A DNA stretch of 51,392 bases from Candidatus Hydrogenedentota bacterium (GTDB taxonomy: Bacteria > Hydrogenedentota > Hydrogenedentia > Hydrogenedentales > SLHB01). This document shows, one piece after another, positions 18,267 through 27,310 of this stretch (the first letter of the stretch is position 1; every line of letters begins with the position of its first letter). A program made the position numbers and the translations under genes. The notes beneath the pieces are model-generated. The model did not search any database. It saw nothing but the letters and a program-made list of their open reading frames with translations, and had not been told where the DNA came from. The stretch spans positions 1 through 51,392 of the forward strand of contig JADLGB010000166.1 of assembly GCA_020849535.1 (NCBI GenBank), written 5' to 3'.

Positions 18267-20012
18267 CTACGAGGCCGCGGGTGCCGTGAACACCTCCGCC
18301 ACGCTGGAGCCAGAGGCTACATCCCACACAGAAACACGCCCCGTCCAGCTTCCAGCCAACACCAAGGCGCCCTGCGCGCCGAACCTTGCGGAGTAGCCCC
18401 AGTCCGCCAATTCTCCGTAATTCGCCAGCTCTTTTCCATTGGCATCCCAGCGTTTGGCGAGTTTGTCCGCACCCGTCGTCACCAACTCATTCGCGGGGTT
18501 GAAGTCCACGCTGAGCACGCCGCCGCCGTGCGCGTTGAAGGACCGGATCTGCGTGTAGGCCCAGGTGTCCCACAAACGTACCGTGCCGTCCTGCCCCGCA
18601 GTCGCGAGAATGGTGGAATCGGCGCTGTAACTCATGTCATGAATCGCGCCCGTGTGGCCACGCAAGGCTTCGACGGCGCGGCCGTTTGCCGCCTGCCACA
18701 ACAGTAGTCCGCCCGCGCGATCGGCGGTGGCCAGCAGTTCACCGTCCGGACTGAACTTCACGGAGTAAATCCAATCGGTATGGTCCTCCAGCTTGTAGAG
18801 CAAAGAGCCATCCTGCACGGAGTACACCTTGACCTTCTTGCTGGGTCCGCCCAAGGCGATCATGCGGTGATCCGGACTGATGTCCGCGGCCATGATCGCG
18901 TCGTACTCCTCTCCGTACTGGCCGAGGCGCTCTGCCTTGCGTACATTCCACACGACCACCAGGCCCGAGTTCCCTTCCTGGCCTCCACCGGCCAGCAGGA
19001 GTTCGCCGTTGACGCTGAACGACATCGTATAGACCTCGCCCTCTGGGAAGGGCAGTGCGCCAAGCATGGCGTACGTGCTCAGGTCGTACAAGAGTATCTG
19101 CCGGTATCCGGCAACCGCTGCCAGCGGAGCCCGGGGACTGGTCGCCACGGACCGCGCCACAACGGCCTTCGCCAGCTCCGGCGCGGGCGGCTGCAGGGCC
19201 ACTTCCGGCATCGGTGGAGGACCATCCACGATCTCAGCCGCCACGAACACCGCCGATTCTTCCTTCTTCTCTTCCTGCTTCATCGCTACTTTGGCGTTCG
19301 CGTCGACTGGCGCACCCAATTGAATCCACTCGCTCAGGAGGGCGAGCTGCTCGGCCGTCAAGGGATCCCCGGACGGAGGCATCTTGGGCTCTTCCGTGCC
19401 ATTGACGAGGCGAAGCAGGCGACTATCGGCGGGGGCGCCCGCGGCAATGACGGCACCCGAGCTTCCGCCTTCCATCAACGTACCGTAGGTGTCGAGCGCG
19501 AGGCCGCTGCGGCGGGTGTCCTGGTTGTGGCACTTCACGCAACGCTCTTTGAAGATCGGCAGAATGTGATCCTGAAACGTTACCTTCGGCGCAGCCGCTT
19601 CCTCCGGCTTCATTTCCATCGCAGGTGCCGCAGGCGCCGCGGCAGGCGCGGCCGCCGCCATCGTCGTGGGGGCCTCTGGTTCACCAAACGCCGCCGCAAG
19701 TGCTTTCGCCTGCGCCTTGATCTGCTCAAGCTGCGCCGCGATCGCCGCCGTCTGCTGGTCCAGCGCCTCGGCCTGCTGCTTGAGCGAGGTCACCTCGGCG
19801 GTCAAGGCATCTGCTTTGGTCTTGTATTCATCGAGCTTCGCCTTGACCAACGCGGGGTCAAGTGCAATGAGCTGGCCGATTGCCGCGTCCACAACCTCGG
19901 GCGCTGGTGGGTCGGCCTGGGTACCCAGCGCGAACGCGCCCATCGCCAGGGCAACCACAAGCCACGCCTGTGGCCGTACGCTGCGGGATATGTATGCCCT
20001 CACGTCTTTCAT
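18267..20012 (-). CDS. Cytochrome c-like domain fused to WD40 repeats (planctomycete type), exported
   Basis: The 581-residue product has an N-terminal signal segment, an Ala/Gln/Glu/Lys-rich coiled coil (about 38-110), an Ala/Pro linker, a planctomycete-type cytochrome c domain with one haem motif CVKCH (C158, C161, H162) and 'EPKMPPSG' as the likely Met-ligand region, then WD40 repeats from about residue 300 ('DHTDWIYSVKFSPDGELLAT', 'GHTGAIHDMSYSAD'). Such proteins are common in planctomycetes and relatives; their role is unproven, perhaps extracytoplasmic electron transfer or scaffolding. The start overlaps the stop of the preceding coiled-coil gene by four bases (ATGA), so the two are translationally coupled, and a strong terminator follows. 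Confidence 0.88.
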   Translation of the reverse strand: MKDVRAYISRSVRPQAWLVVALAMGAFALGTQADPPAPEVVDAAIGQLIALDPALVKAKLDEYKTKADALTAEVTSLKQQAEALDQQTAAIAAQLEQIKAQAKALAAAFGEPEAPTTMAAAAPAAAPAAPAMEMKPEEAAAPKVTFQDHILPIFKERCVKCHNQDTRRSGLALDTYGTLMEGGSSGAVIAAGAPADSRLLRLVNGTEEPKMPPSGDPLTAEQLALLSEWIQLGAPVDANAKVAMKQEEKKEESAVFVAAEIVDGPPPMPEVALQPPAPELAKAVVARSVATSPRAPLAAVAGYRQILLYDLSTYAMLGALPFPEGEVYTMSFSVNGELLLAGGGQEGNSGLVVVWNVRKAERLGQYGEEYDAIMAADISPDHRMIALGGPSKKVKVYSVQDGSLLYKLEDHTDWIYSVKFSPDGELLATADRAGGLLLWQAANGRAVEALRGHTGAIHDMSYSADSTILATAGQDGTVRLWDTWAYTQIRSFNAHGGGVLSVDFNPANELVTTGADKLAKRWDANGKELANYGELADWGYSARFGAQGALVLAGSWTGRVSVWDVASGSSVAEVFTAPAAS

Positions 20013-20509
20013 TGCTTCGCGGGCTCCGCGGCAGGCGCCTCCGCCGGAGGCGTGGGTGCAGGTTCAGCGGCGGGTGGTTCCGCGGGCGCCGGCGCAGGAG
20101 CCATCGCCGCGGTGAAGGCTTCCATGGCTGCCATGCGCGCCTTCAGATCATTGGCTTGCGTCTCCAACTGGTTCGCCTGTTCCCGTAAGGCCGCAGCCTG
20201 CGCCGCGAGCGCCGTCATCTGATCGCGCAGGGCTGTGATGCGCGCCACCAGCGCTTCGGGCCCCAGCTTTGCCAACTCCGCCAGCACCGCGTCCACCGCC
20301 ACCGCCGGATCCGCGGGCGCTGCGGCAGGCGCCGCCTCAGCCGATGGCGCCGCGGGAGCAGCTTCCGCCGGTGGAGCGGCCGAAGCTGTCTCCGCGGGAG
20401 GTGCTGCGGGAGCGGCCTCCTGCGCCAGGGCCACCGTCAGTGGTCCAAGCAGGATCGCCAGTGTAAGGACCGCGGGCACGAACATGCCCGCTCTAATACC
20501 AGTGTTCAT
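20009..20509 (-). CDS. Exported Ala/Pro-rich coiled-coil protein
   Basis: The 166-residue product has a signal peptide (MNTGIRAGMFVPAVLTL..., cleavage near ALA-QEA), an Ala/Pro/Glu low-complexity stretch, one coiled coil ('LRDQMTALAAQAAALREQAN' and onward), and an Ala/Pro-rich tail. I recognise no family. The coiled coil resembles that at the N-terminus of the co-translated cytochrome-WD40 protein, so the two may pair. The start at 20509 is set by AGGAGGAG seven bases upstream. The frame continues upstream, but there it translates the hairpin element ('MAQAPSPVS') and should not be included. Confidence 0.75.
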   Translation of the reverse strand: MNTGIRAGMFVPAVLTLAILLGPLTVALAQEAAPAAPPAETASAAPPAEAAPAAPSAEAAPAAAPADPAVAVDAVLAELAKLGPEALVARITALRDQMTALAAQAAALREQANQLETQANDLKARMAAMEAFTAAMAPAPAPAEPPAAEPAPTPPAEAPAAEPAKQ

Positions 20510-20633
20510 CGACTTACTCCTCCTCATGCTGGACCTTGTCGTATCGGTAACGGTCAATTTGCAGAATCCCTGTTGATGTCTCACCATCCAGTCCCGCACA
20601 TCCCATTGGGTGTCAACCTTCGTACCCAATAAA

Positions 20634-20787
20634 GACACAGGCGAGGGCGCCTGTGCCACACGTCTATCTCTAATCAGAAAGTGGAACCATTTTCATCACG
20701 ATCTTGGGATGACCGAAGACTGCAAGAGAGAAAAAGAAGACCCTGGGCATGGCAAGCGCGTGTGGCACAGGCGCCCTCGCCTGTGTC
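20634..20787. repeat. 154-bp hairpin-ended element, copy 2
   Basis: Identical 29-bp inverted ends at 20634-20662 and 20759-20787. The interior is closest to copy 1 ('tctaatcagaaa', 'gatcttgggatgacc', 'ggcatggcaagcgcg'). It lies in the 344-base spacer between the DUF1549/DUF1553 gene and the coiled-coil gene; the rest of that spacer shows nothing recognisable. Confidence 0.88.
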
Positions 20788-20853
20788 TTCTCTTCGACTC
20801 ACTCTTCCTTCGCCAGCCCGCATCCGCACAATCACACACCTTTCACGTAGTAC

Positions 20854-23301
20854 TCAGTGATTGAACACGAACTCCTTGGAGTTCAACACGCTCCAGAAGG
20901 TGTCCTCCAGTGCGAGCCGCTTGTCGGCGGCCCCTGCGAGATACGGCTCCACCTGGGCTTGTTCCTCCGGTGTGGGCGGTCGCGAATACGCGGCCATCCA
21001 CAACTCGCGAATCGCATCGGCCGGAGCCACTTCAGGCGCAGCCAGTTTCTCCAGACGCCCGCCAGGCGCCTTCAGCGCCGCAGTGACGGTGTCGCCGTTG
21101 ATGAGATGCAGCGCCTGCGCCAGCGTGGGCTCGCTGCGTCGTTCGCACGCGCAGACAGTCGTCCGCGCGGGCCGGCCAAACAGGCCGAGGAAGTAGTTGC
21201 CCGAATTCCCGTCCGCGACTTCGGCGGCGCGCGCGCCCAGCGGCAGGCTCGGGAACTTCACTTTGCTCACCGTGACCGTGCCGATCGCATCGAGCAACTG
21301 CTCCGCAGGAAGACGCCTCACCAGTGCGTGCGAAAAGTTGCGTTCATCCTTGATCGCCGGATCCCGCGGCTGCGTGGCCATCTGATACGTGTAGGACGTG
21401 CAAATGTCGCGTACCAGCGTGCGCAGATCGTAGCCGCAATCCCGCAGCCGTTGCGCGAGTGCGTTCTGCAATTCGGGATGGCTCGGCGGATTCGTCACGC
21501 GCACGTCGTCGGGCGGATCCGTGATACCCTTGCCCAGGAACTGCGACCACACGCGATTGGAAATGCACTGGGCAAACCACGCATTGTCCGGCGCGGTGAT
21601 CCAATCCGCCAGCACGGCCCGCCGGTCGCGGCCCGCGAGGTCCGGCGTCGCCCCGCCGAGAAACTTCGGCGCCATCACCTGATTGTTCTTCAGATTGTTC
21701 ACCTCGCCGGACTGGCGATCGTAGGTGATGCGTTCACGCGGATCGGTCGAAGCCTTCTGTCCCACTTGCGCGAAGAACGCCGAGAACGAGTAGTAGTCGT
21801 CCATCGTCCAGCGTTCAAACGGATGATTGTGGCACTGCGCGCATTTGAGCTGAATACCCAGGAAGACCTGCGCGACATTCTCGGCCATCTGCTTGGGATC
21901 GGTCTCGGCCACGAAGAAATTCGTCGCGGGCGACGAGAAATTCCCGCCTTGCGCGGACAGCAGCTCGCGCACGAGCTGGTCCAGCGGTTTGTTCTGAGTG
22001 AAGGACTGGCGCAGCCAATCGTTATACCGGTGCAGCGCCTTCTGATCGATGACGTTGGCCGATGACTGCACGCGTAGCAAGTCGGCCCACTTCATCGCCC
22101 ACAGCTCGGTGAATTCCGGCCGTTGCAGGAGCGCATCCACCAGCTTCTCGCGCTTGTCGGGCGCTTGATCGCTCAGGAAAGCCTGTGTCTCATCGACGGT
22201 TGGAAGGACCCCCAAGACGTCGATGTACACCCGTCGCACAAACACTTCGTCGGGGCAGCGTGACGCAGGCGGAATCCGCAGCTTCTTCAGCTTGTCGAAG
22301 ATGAGATCGTCGATGTAGTTCGCGGACGCCGCGTCTTCCGGCCAGGCCATGGTCAGACCTTGCGGCAGCACCAACACTTGCGACACCACGGCGAACGTGC
22401 CGAACCTCGCCATGATGTAGGCTTCACCGCGTTCGCCCGCGGTCGCGGTGCCGCTGGCCGGATCGAAGCCAACCGTGAGTTCGTCGCTCGTGCTCGTAAC
22501 CGCAAGGCTCGTCACGTCGCGATCGGAACCATCGGCGTAGGTGGCGCGTACCACGAAGCGTTGCGCCGCGCCTTGACCTTCCAGCACGCACGACTTCGGA
22601 AGGATCTCCACGCCGGTCAGTTCGGGCGGCGCGGCCGCGTCATCCTTGGCGCCCTCCGCGATCCAGCGCTGAATCGTGGCGTACAACGGGCTGTCGTGCG
22701 TGAAGCGCGCCCCACCTTCGTGATCCACCGCTCCGGTGGCCTTCGTCAGCATCAGGCTTTCGTCCGGGCTTCCGGTGTTCAGGCGGCGCGCACGGTTGTC
22801 CCGCGTGAGATTGATGTAGTCGATGGACGGATCGAACCCGAACAGCGAAACCCGGAACCCATTCTTACCCTGCGCGCTTCCGTGACACGCACCCGAGTTG
22901 CAGCCCGCCTTCATCAGGACCGGTTCGATGTCATTGCGAAAACTCGGCGAAGGGTTGCTCCCCGCATTGGCCACCTTCACCGGCACGGTCACAGACAAAT
23001 CGCCGTGCGTTAGGGTCGCCGTGGTTTCACCATCGGCGAGCGGCGTGAACTGGCCCGTCTCGGCGTTCCAAGCCGCGATGCCTTCCGCGGCGAAGGTGAC
23101 CGTCACCTCGGGCGTGCGATCGAGGGTCACACCGTCGTCCCGGCTGGCTACCGCGGCCACGCGTTGCGTGTCGCGTTGATCGTCGAGTTGAATTGCAGGC
23201 GGGTACACGGCGAGGGTGTCGCCCCACGCCGGCGTTGGCGCTGCCAGCGACAAGGCCGCCACGCCTACAATTCCCAAACACGTCTTGATTCCGATCCGCA
23301 T
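20854..23301 (-). CDS. DUF1549/DUF1553 (PSD1-type) exported cytochrome-associated protein
   Basis: The 815-residue product has a signal peptide ending near 'PTPAWG', an N-terminal Ig-like region, then 'CNSGACHGSAQGKNGFRVSLFGFDP', a cytochrome-like module with an irregular CxxxxCH motif, a second domain, and the PSD1 core (DUF1549 then DUF1553) with 'RRVYIDVLGVLPT', the regular haem-type motif CAQCH in 'CAQCHNHPFERW', and 'RPARTTVCACERRSEP'. This family is greatly expanded in planctomycetes and relatives; its function is not established, though links to polysaccharide use are often proposed. The start at 23301 has GGAG five bases upstream; an ATG 15 bases earlier lacks a site. It is 31 bases from the PPC-protein gene. 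Confidence 0.9.
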   Translation of the reverse strand: MRIGIKTCLGIVGVAALSLAAPTPAWGDTLAVYPPAIQLDDQRDTQRVAAVASRDDGVTLDRTPEVTVTFAAEGIAAWNAETGQFTPLADGETTATLTHGDLSVTVPVKVANAGSNPSPSFRNDIEPVLMKAGCNSGACHGSAQGKNGFRVSLFGFDPSIDYINLTRDNRARRLNTGSPDESLMLTKATGAVDHEGGARFTHDSPLYATIQRWIAEGAKDDAAAPPELTGVEILPKSCVLEGQGAAQRFVVRATYADGSDRDVTSLAVTSTSDELTVGFDPASGTATAGERGEAYIMARFGTFAVVSQVLVLPQGLTMAWPEDAASANYIDDLIFDKLKKLRIPPASRCPDEVFVRRVYIDVLGVLPTVDETQAFLSDQAPDKREKLVDALLQRPEFTELWAMKWADLLRVQSSANVIDQKALHRYNDWLRQSFTQNKPLDQLVRELLSAQGGNFSSPATNFFVAETDPKQMAENVAQVFLGIQLKCAQCHNHPFERWTMDDYYSFSAFFAQVGQKASTDPRERITYDRQSGEVNNLKNNQVMAPKFLGGATPDLAGRDRRAVLADWITAPDNAWFAQCISNRVWSQFLGKGITDPPDDVRVTNPPSHPELQNALAQRLRDCGYDLRTLVRDICTSYTYQMATQPRDPAIKDERNFSHALVRRLPAEQLLDAIGTVTVSKVKFPSLPLGARAAEVADGNSGNYFLGLFGRPARTTVCACERRSEPTLAQALHLINGDTVTAALKAPGGRLEKLAAPEVAPADAIRELWMAAYSRPPTPEEQAQVEPYLAGAADKRLALEDTFWSVLNSKEFVFNH

Positions 23302-23332
23302 GGTGTCTCCGGTCATTTCGCGTGCAACTGCG

Positions 23333-25702
23333 TTACGTATTCGTCGGGAACCGTGTCTTCCGTTTCGGCTCGTCCGGCTTTGGCGCCTCCGGTGCGGGCG
23401 CGGGCGCCGCCTCCTGCAACGCCGGCGGAAGCGGCTCGTAGATTGTCAGATTGCCTCCGCCGGACTGGTGAAGGACTTCCTCGCCCTCTGTCGAAAGCAC
23501 GGAACGGACGAAGATGTTCTGAAACTTCCCCGCAGGCGCGTCTGCCGCCACTTCGAGCGGAAAGGTCAATTGCGTCGTGTCGTGGGTGATATCCAGGGGC
23601 TGCGTCGTCACCCCTTTGGGCAGGCCCAGCAGTTCCGCCTTGTAGGTGCCTGCGTATTCCTGTGCCTGCGTCACATTCACGACAAGCTGCGCCGGTTTGC
23701 CTTGTTCGGTCTCCGCTTTGGTCACTTCAAACGTGACCCACGGCGCTTGCACCGTCACGGGGGTGAGCGCGGTACTGACGGTGTAGCCCTCGCTCGAGCC
23801 CACGACCGCCAGACGCCACGTGCCCACGGCGGCATTGTTATTGGCATTGATCAGGATGTTGGCCTCGGTGGCATCCGGCGCGATTTCGGCTGTGCCCGCA
23901 CCAACGCCGGACGACACCCATGGGATGCGCAGCGCAATCTTCCCCTGGAAGCCCTCGGCCCGCGTGGCCACGACTTTCAAGTTCATGGAACCGTTCTGGA
24001 CAACCGGCGCCTTGGGCGCGACGAGGTCGATCTTGAATGGCGCTGGTTCGGCCACCGCCAATGCGAGCCGCTCCACAGGCCGCGACCAAAACACGGTCTT
24101 GTTGTTCCCGATGATGAGGTCGACATTGTAGTTGATGCCGCCCTGCACGTCGGACCCCTCCTGATTGAGCTTGCCCGTAATCGCGGCGTGGGCGCCCGCA
24201 ACGGGTGCGTCTGGAGCAGCCTCCAGGACAACCGGTATCGCGCCTTGGCCCGCTGGGAACTCGTCAAAATTCGCCGTCACGCCCTGCGGCAGCCCGTCGA
24301 ACGTTAGAGCCAGCGGCCCATCGAATTCGGCACGCGCGGCCGAGAGCAGGAAGAACCCGCGGTTACCCTCGGGCACGGTCAGGCAGGCCGCCTCATTTTC
24401 CAGAAAGCCCAACTTGAGGCTCGGCTTCACCGGTGAAACTTCCACGCGATAGGCAAACGTGCCGCCGCCACTTCCGAGTTGATCGCGAACACTCAGCGTG
24501 TGGCTGCCATCTTCAGCCAATGTGACGCGCACGTAGCTGTCCAGCCCAGCCCCATCATCGTTTGCGGCAAGCTGACTGCCGGACGGATTGTTGATCACCA
24601 TGACGCTGTCTAGGGGAGAGCCTAGTTCCCGCGCGAACACGCGCACATCGTAGACTTGGCCCGCCTTGCCGTCGAAGCGCCACCAGTCGATATCGCCTGC
24701 CTCGCTCAACACCCCGTCGAAAGCGCCCGGCGCGGCGCCGGCACTCGCCTGCTCGGGGGCGTTGTTAGGTTCTGCCTCAAGAGCGCCCGGGAGGTCGCTC
24801 ACCCGGAACGGAATGGGCGATGGCGCAACACCAAGGTCTGAAGCCGGCTGCAACACGCCCGTTCCCAGAGGCGCGGCCGGCGCGGTCAAAGCTTGTGGCG
24901 CAAGGCCGGGATCTCCCAGCCACGTCACATTCACTTGCGACTCCGGCTGTCCGCCGAGGGGCGTCATCATGAGCGGGCGCGGGAACTGGCCGATATGCAA
25001 GCGATAGTTGAAGCCGCCGCCTCCTCCGTACGCCGCCTCGCTCACTGCGACCACGTAGCGCCCGGCTTCTTTGCCCTGGTACACAAACGCGGCATCTTGC
25101 CGGAGCAGCGCGGTGTCATCTTCCGCGATGACTTCATGTCCCGACGGACTGAACAAACGCAGCTTCGGGTCGAAGAGGGCGCCGCCCAGGCGCATCGCTT
25201 CGACCTCGGCCGTCAGGCGGCCGTTCTCCGGAAGTTCTACGGCGTAGTAGTCCACATCCTCGCCGCCGATGCTGCCATTGATCGTGGTTCCCAGTGCAAC
25301 GGACGGGGCACTGGCAAGGTCGTTGTTGACGTTCTCATCTTCCGCGATTTCGGCAAGCGCACCAACACTGAAGAGCTTGAGATTCGAGACCCCGCCCGCG
25401 GTGCGAACACGGATGGCATGAGTGCCCAGCGGACAATCCGGCGCGATGTTCAACGTGCACCGCACCTTCGCGTCATCCTCGGGCTTGATCTCGGAAACCG
25501 TGATGCCAGGGTCGTGGAACAGGAACTCCTGCGTGTTGGCGAGACCCGAGCCCGAGACCACGACTTCCACCGCGCCGCCCCGGGCTGCGCCCCGCGGGGA
25601 TATATCCCCGAGAGAGGGAGGGCCGGCCCACGCGGCTGGCCCGGCCATGATCAGCGCGGCCACTGACAGACACATCACCGAATCGCGAACTGCTTTTGTC
25701 AT
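23333..25702 (-). CDS. Exported protein with IPT/TIG-like N-terminus and PPC domains
   Basis: The 789-residue product has a signal peptide (cleavage near AWA-GPP), an IPT/TIG-like Ig fold ('SPRGAARGGAVEVVVSGSGL'), and at least two PPC (bacterial pre-peptidase C-terminal) domains: 'INGSIGGEDVDYYAVELPENGRL' and 'FDGVLSEAGDIDWWRFDGKAGQ', the latter followed by 'YDVRVFARELGSPLDSVMVI'. The C-terminal half is Ig-like beta sandwich. No catalytic motif is seen. PPC proteins of this shape regularly sit with DUF1501 and DUF1549 genes. It starts 14 bases after the DUF1501 stop. Confidence 0.85.
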   Translation of the reverse strand: MTKAVRDSVMCLSVAALIMAGPAAWAGPPSLGDISPRGAARGGAVEVVVSGSGLANTQEFLFHDPGITVSEIKPEDDAKVRCTLNIAPDCPLGTHAIRVRTAGGVSNLKLFSVGALAEIAEDENVNNDLASAPSVALGTTINGSIGGEDVDYYAVELPENGRLTAEVEAMRLGGALFDPKLRLFSPSGHEVIAEDDTALLRQDAAFVYQGKEAGRYVVAVSEAAYGGGGGFNYRLHIGQFPRPLMMTPLGGQPESQVNVTWLGDPGLAPQALTAPAAPLGTGVLQPASDLGVAPSPIPFRVSDLPGALEAEPNNAPEQASAGAAPGAFDGVLSEAGDIDWWRFDGKAGQVYDVRVFARELGSPLDSVMVINNPSGSQLAANDDGAGLDSYVRVTLAEDGSHTLSVRDQLGSGGGTFAYRVEVSPVKPSLKLGFLENEAACLTVPEGNRGFFLLSAARAEFDGPLALTFDGLPQGVTANFDEFPAGQGAIPVVLEAAPDAPVAGAHAAITGKLNQEGSDVQGGINYNVDLIIGNNKTVFWSRPVERLALAVAEPAPFKIDLVAPKAPVVQNGSMNLKVVATRAEGFQGKIALRIPWVSSGVGAGTAEIAPDATEANILINANNNAAVGTWRLAVVGSSEGYTVSTALTPVTVQAPWVTFEVTKAETEQGKPAQLVVNVTQAQEYAGTYKAELLGLPKGVTTQPLDITHDTTQLTFPLEVAADAPAGKFQNIFVRSVLSTEGEEVLHQSGGGNLTIYEPLPPALQEAAPAPAPEAPKPDEPKRKTRFPTNT

Positions 25703-25716
25703 GACTGCCGGTCCCG

Positions 25717-27051
25717 TTATGCGACGACGTTGTTAATGATCTGTCCATCTCGCACGATGTCGATGGGCCGGTCGCCGGCGCTCATCAATTTCCGCGTCGG
25801 GTCGATTCCCAACTGGGAGAAGATCGTCGCGGCGATGTCGGGCGGCCCCACCGGGGAGTCTGTGGGCTCCGAACCGTAGGCGTCCGTCTTGCCGTGGATG
25901 ACACCGCCCTTGATGCCGCCGCCCGCCAGCACGACACTGAACGCCTTGGGCCAGTGGTCGCGGCCACCATCTTTATTGATGCGCACGGTGCGCCCGAACT
26001 CAGTCGTGAGTACTACCAAGGTCTTTTGAAGCAGGCCACGGGATTCCAAATCCGCAATCAGTGTCGATACCCCTTGATCCAGCGGCGGCACCCGGCCTTC
26101 CATCGCGCCCTTGATCTTCTCGTGGTGATCCCAACCGCCGTCCACCACGGTGACGAAGCGGGCGCCCGCCTCCACCAGGCGGCGGGAAAGGAGCAGGCGT
26201 TGCCCCATCGCATGCCGGCCGTAGCGGTCGCGCATTTCATCGGGTTCCGCGGCGATGTTGAAAGCCTCGCGCGCGGACTGCGAACTAATCATCGCGTAGG
26301 CGCGCTGGTAGTAACTGTCCATGGCCTCCAGGGCGTCGCCGCTCTCCATCTGACGGAAGTGGCTGTCCACCGCCGCCAGGAGTGTTTTGCGCGCCTCCAT
26401 GCGGGCCGGATCGACACCCTCGGGCAGGTTCAAGTCGCGCACCTGGAAACTCTTATCCGAAGGTTCCCCGCCCACGCTGAACGGACCAAAGGCAGAACTG
26501 AGGTATCCAGTCCCCATGAAGGGGTCGCCCGCGGAGGGGACGGCAATGTAGGGGGGCAGGTCGTTGCGCGGCCCGAACTCATGCGCCACCACCGAACCGA
26601 TGCTTGGATAGACGATAGCCGGGCTCGGGCGGTATCCCGTCAGCATGTTGTGCGTGCCACGCTCGTGGGCCGCTTCGCCATGCGTCACCGAGCGGAGCAC
26701 GCAGAGCTTGTCGGCGCACTTGGCCATGTTTGCAAGCAGTCCGCCAAAGACTTCGCCGGTGTTGGTATCCACGACGCCCAACTCGCCCCGGTATTCGACG
26801 GGGGCATAGGGCTTTGGATCAAAGGTATCCACATGGCTCATGCCGCCAGCGAGGTAGATGAAGATGACCGACTGCGCCTTGGGGTCCGGCCCGGGGGCTT
26901 GGCCGCCCGCGTCCAGAAGCCGGAAGTAATCCCCCAGTGTGAGGCCGAGTCCTGAGAGGACCCCCACCTTGAGGAACTCGCGACGCTTCAGTGAATGGAA
27001 GGAGTGATACTCCAGGCAGCCGGAATGTCCATCAGAGTGTGTATCAACCAC
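25717..27051 (-). CDS. DUF1501 family protein, Tat-exported (sulfatase-like fold)
   Basis: The 444-residue product has a twin-arginine signal 'LKRREFLKVGVLSGLGL'. The DUF1501 body shows 'YLAGGMSHVDTFDPK', 'VLRSVTHGEAAHERG', 'VTVVDGGWDHHEKI', 'LVVLTTEFGRT' and 'GRDHWPKAFSVVLAGGG', matching the alkaline-phosphatase-like metal-site pattern of the family. The true reaction is unknown. I place the start at a GTG (27051) with GGGAGG eight bases before it, giving 'VDTHSDGHSGCLEYHS' as the N-terminus, usual for the family; the longer frame to 27114 has no such site. First gene of a five-gene operon, behind a candidate promoter/operator. Confidence 0.9.
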   Translation of the reverse strand: MVDTHSDGHSGCLEYHSFHSLKRREFLKVGVLSGLGLTLGDYFRLLDAGGQAPGPDPKAQSVIFIYLAGGMSHVDTFDPKPYAPVEYRGELGVVDTNTGEVFGGLLANMAKCADKLCVLRSVTHGEAAHERGTHNMLTGYRPSPAIVYPSIGSVVAHEFGPRNDLPPYIAVPSAGDPFMGTGYLSSAFGPFSVGGEPSDKSFQVRDLNLPEGVDPARMEARKTLLAAVDSHFRQMESGDALEAMDSYYQRAYAMISSQSAREAFNIAAEPDEMRDRYGRHAMGQRLLLSRRLVEAGARFVTVVDGGWDHHEKIKGAMEGRVPPLDQGVSTLIADLESRGLLQKTLVVLTTEFGRTVRINKDGGRDHWPKAFSVVLAGGGIKGGVIHGKTDAYGSEPTDSPVGPPDIAATIFSQLGIDPTRKLMSAGDRPIDIVRDGQIINNVVA

Positions 27052-27150
27052 GTGCCCAACCTCCCGTTTGCAGAATTTGGCCCAATTACCAGCACCCCTA
27101 AACGAGAGCCACAAGACGAGGATTTGTCGATGAAACCATATCTAACCCAT

Positions 27151-27180
27151 TGTAAATAGAGCATTTACATGAGCTGTCTA
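27151..27180 (-). promoter_or_regulatory. Candidate promoter overlapping a perfect 7-5-7 dyad, upstream of the DUF1501 operon
   Basis: On the minus strand TAGACA (27180-27175) and TATTTA (27158-27153) are 16 bases apart. A perfect dyad TGTAAAT-agagc-ATTTACA (27151-27169) covers the -10 and part of the spacer. That placement suits a repressor. The transcript would start near 27146, about 95 bases before the GTG. Confidence 0.45.
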
Positions 27181-27310
27181 CGGGTTTCACTTGCAGCTTT
27201 CCCCAGAGATGACACCTTCACGTGCAATTTAAATACCGCTTTAGACGAAAAAGTTGCGTCCAATCGCACGGGTTCACGTGTTCGTGAAGGTAACAATCTT
27301 CGGGCGCGAT

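Noticed and set aside
20510..20659. N-terminal extension of the coiled-coil protein ('MAQAPSPVS')
   Set aside because: It translates the hairpin element; a strong Shine-Dalgarno marks the start at 20509.
22858..22890. CNSGACH in the DUF1549 protein as a standard haem c site
   Set aside because: The spacing is CxxxxCH, not CxxCH; it is a family motif of uncertain haem binding and is described as irregular.
23216..24307. Long plus-strand frame of 363 codons
   Set aside because: Shadow of the PPC and DUF1549 genes on the other strand, with Arg/His-rich composition typical of antisense in GC-rich DNA.
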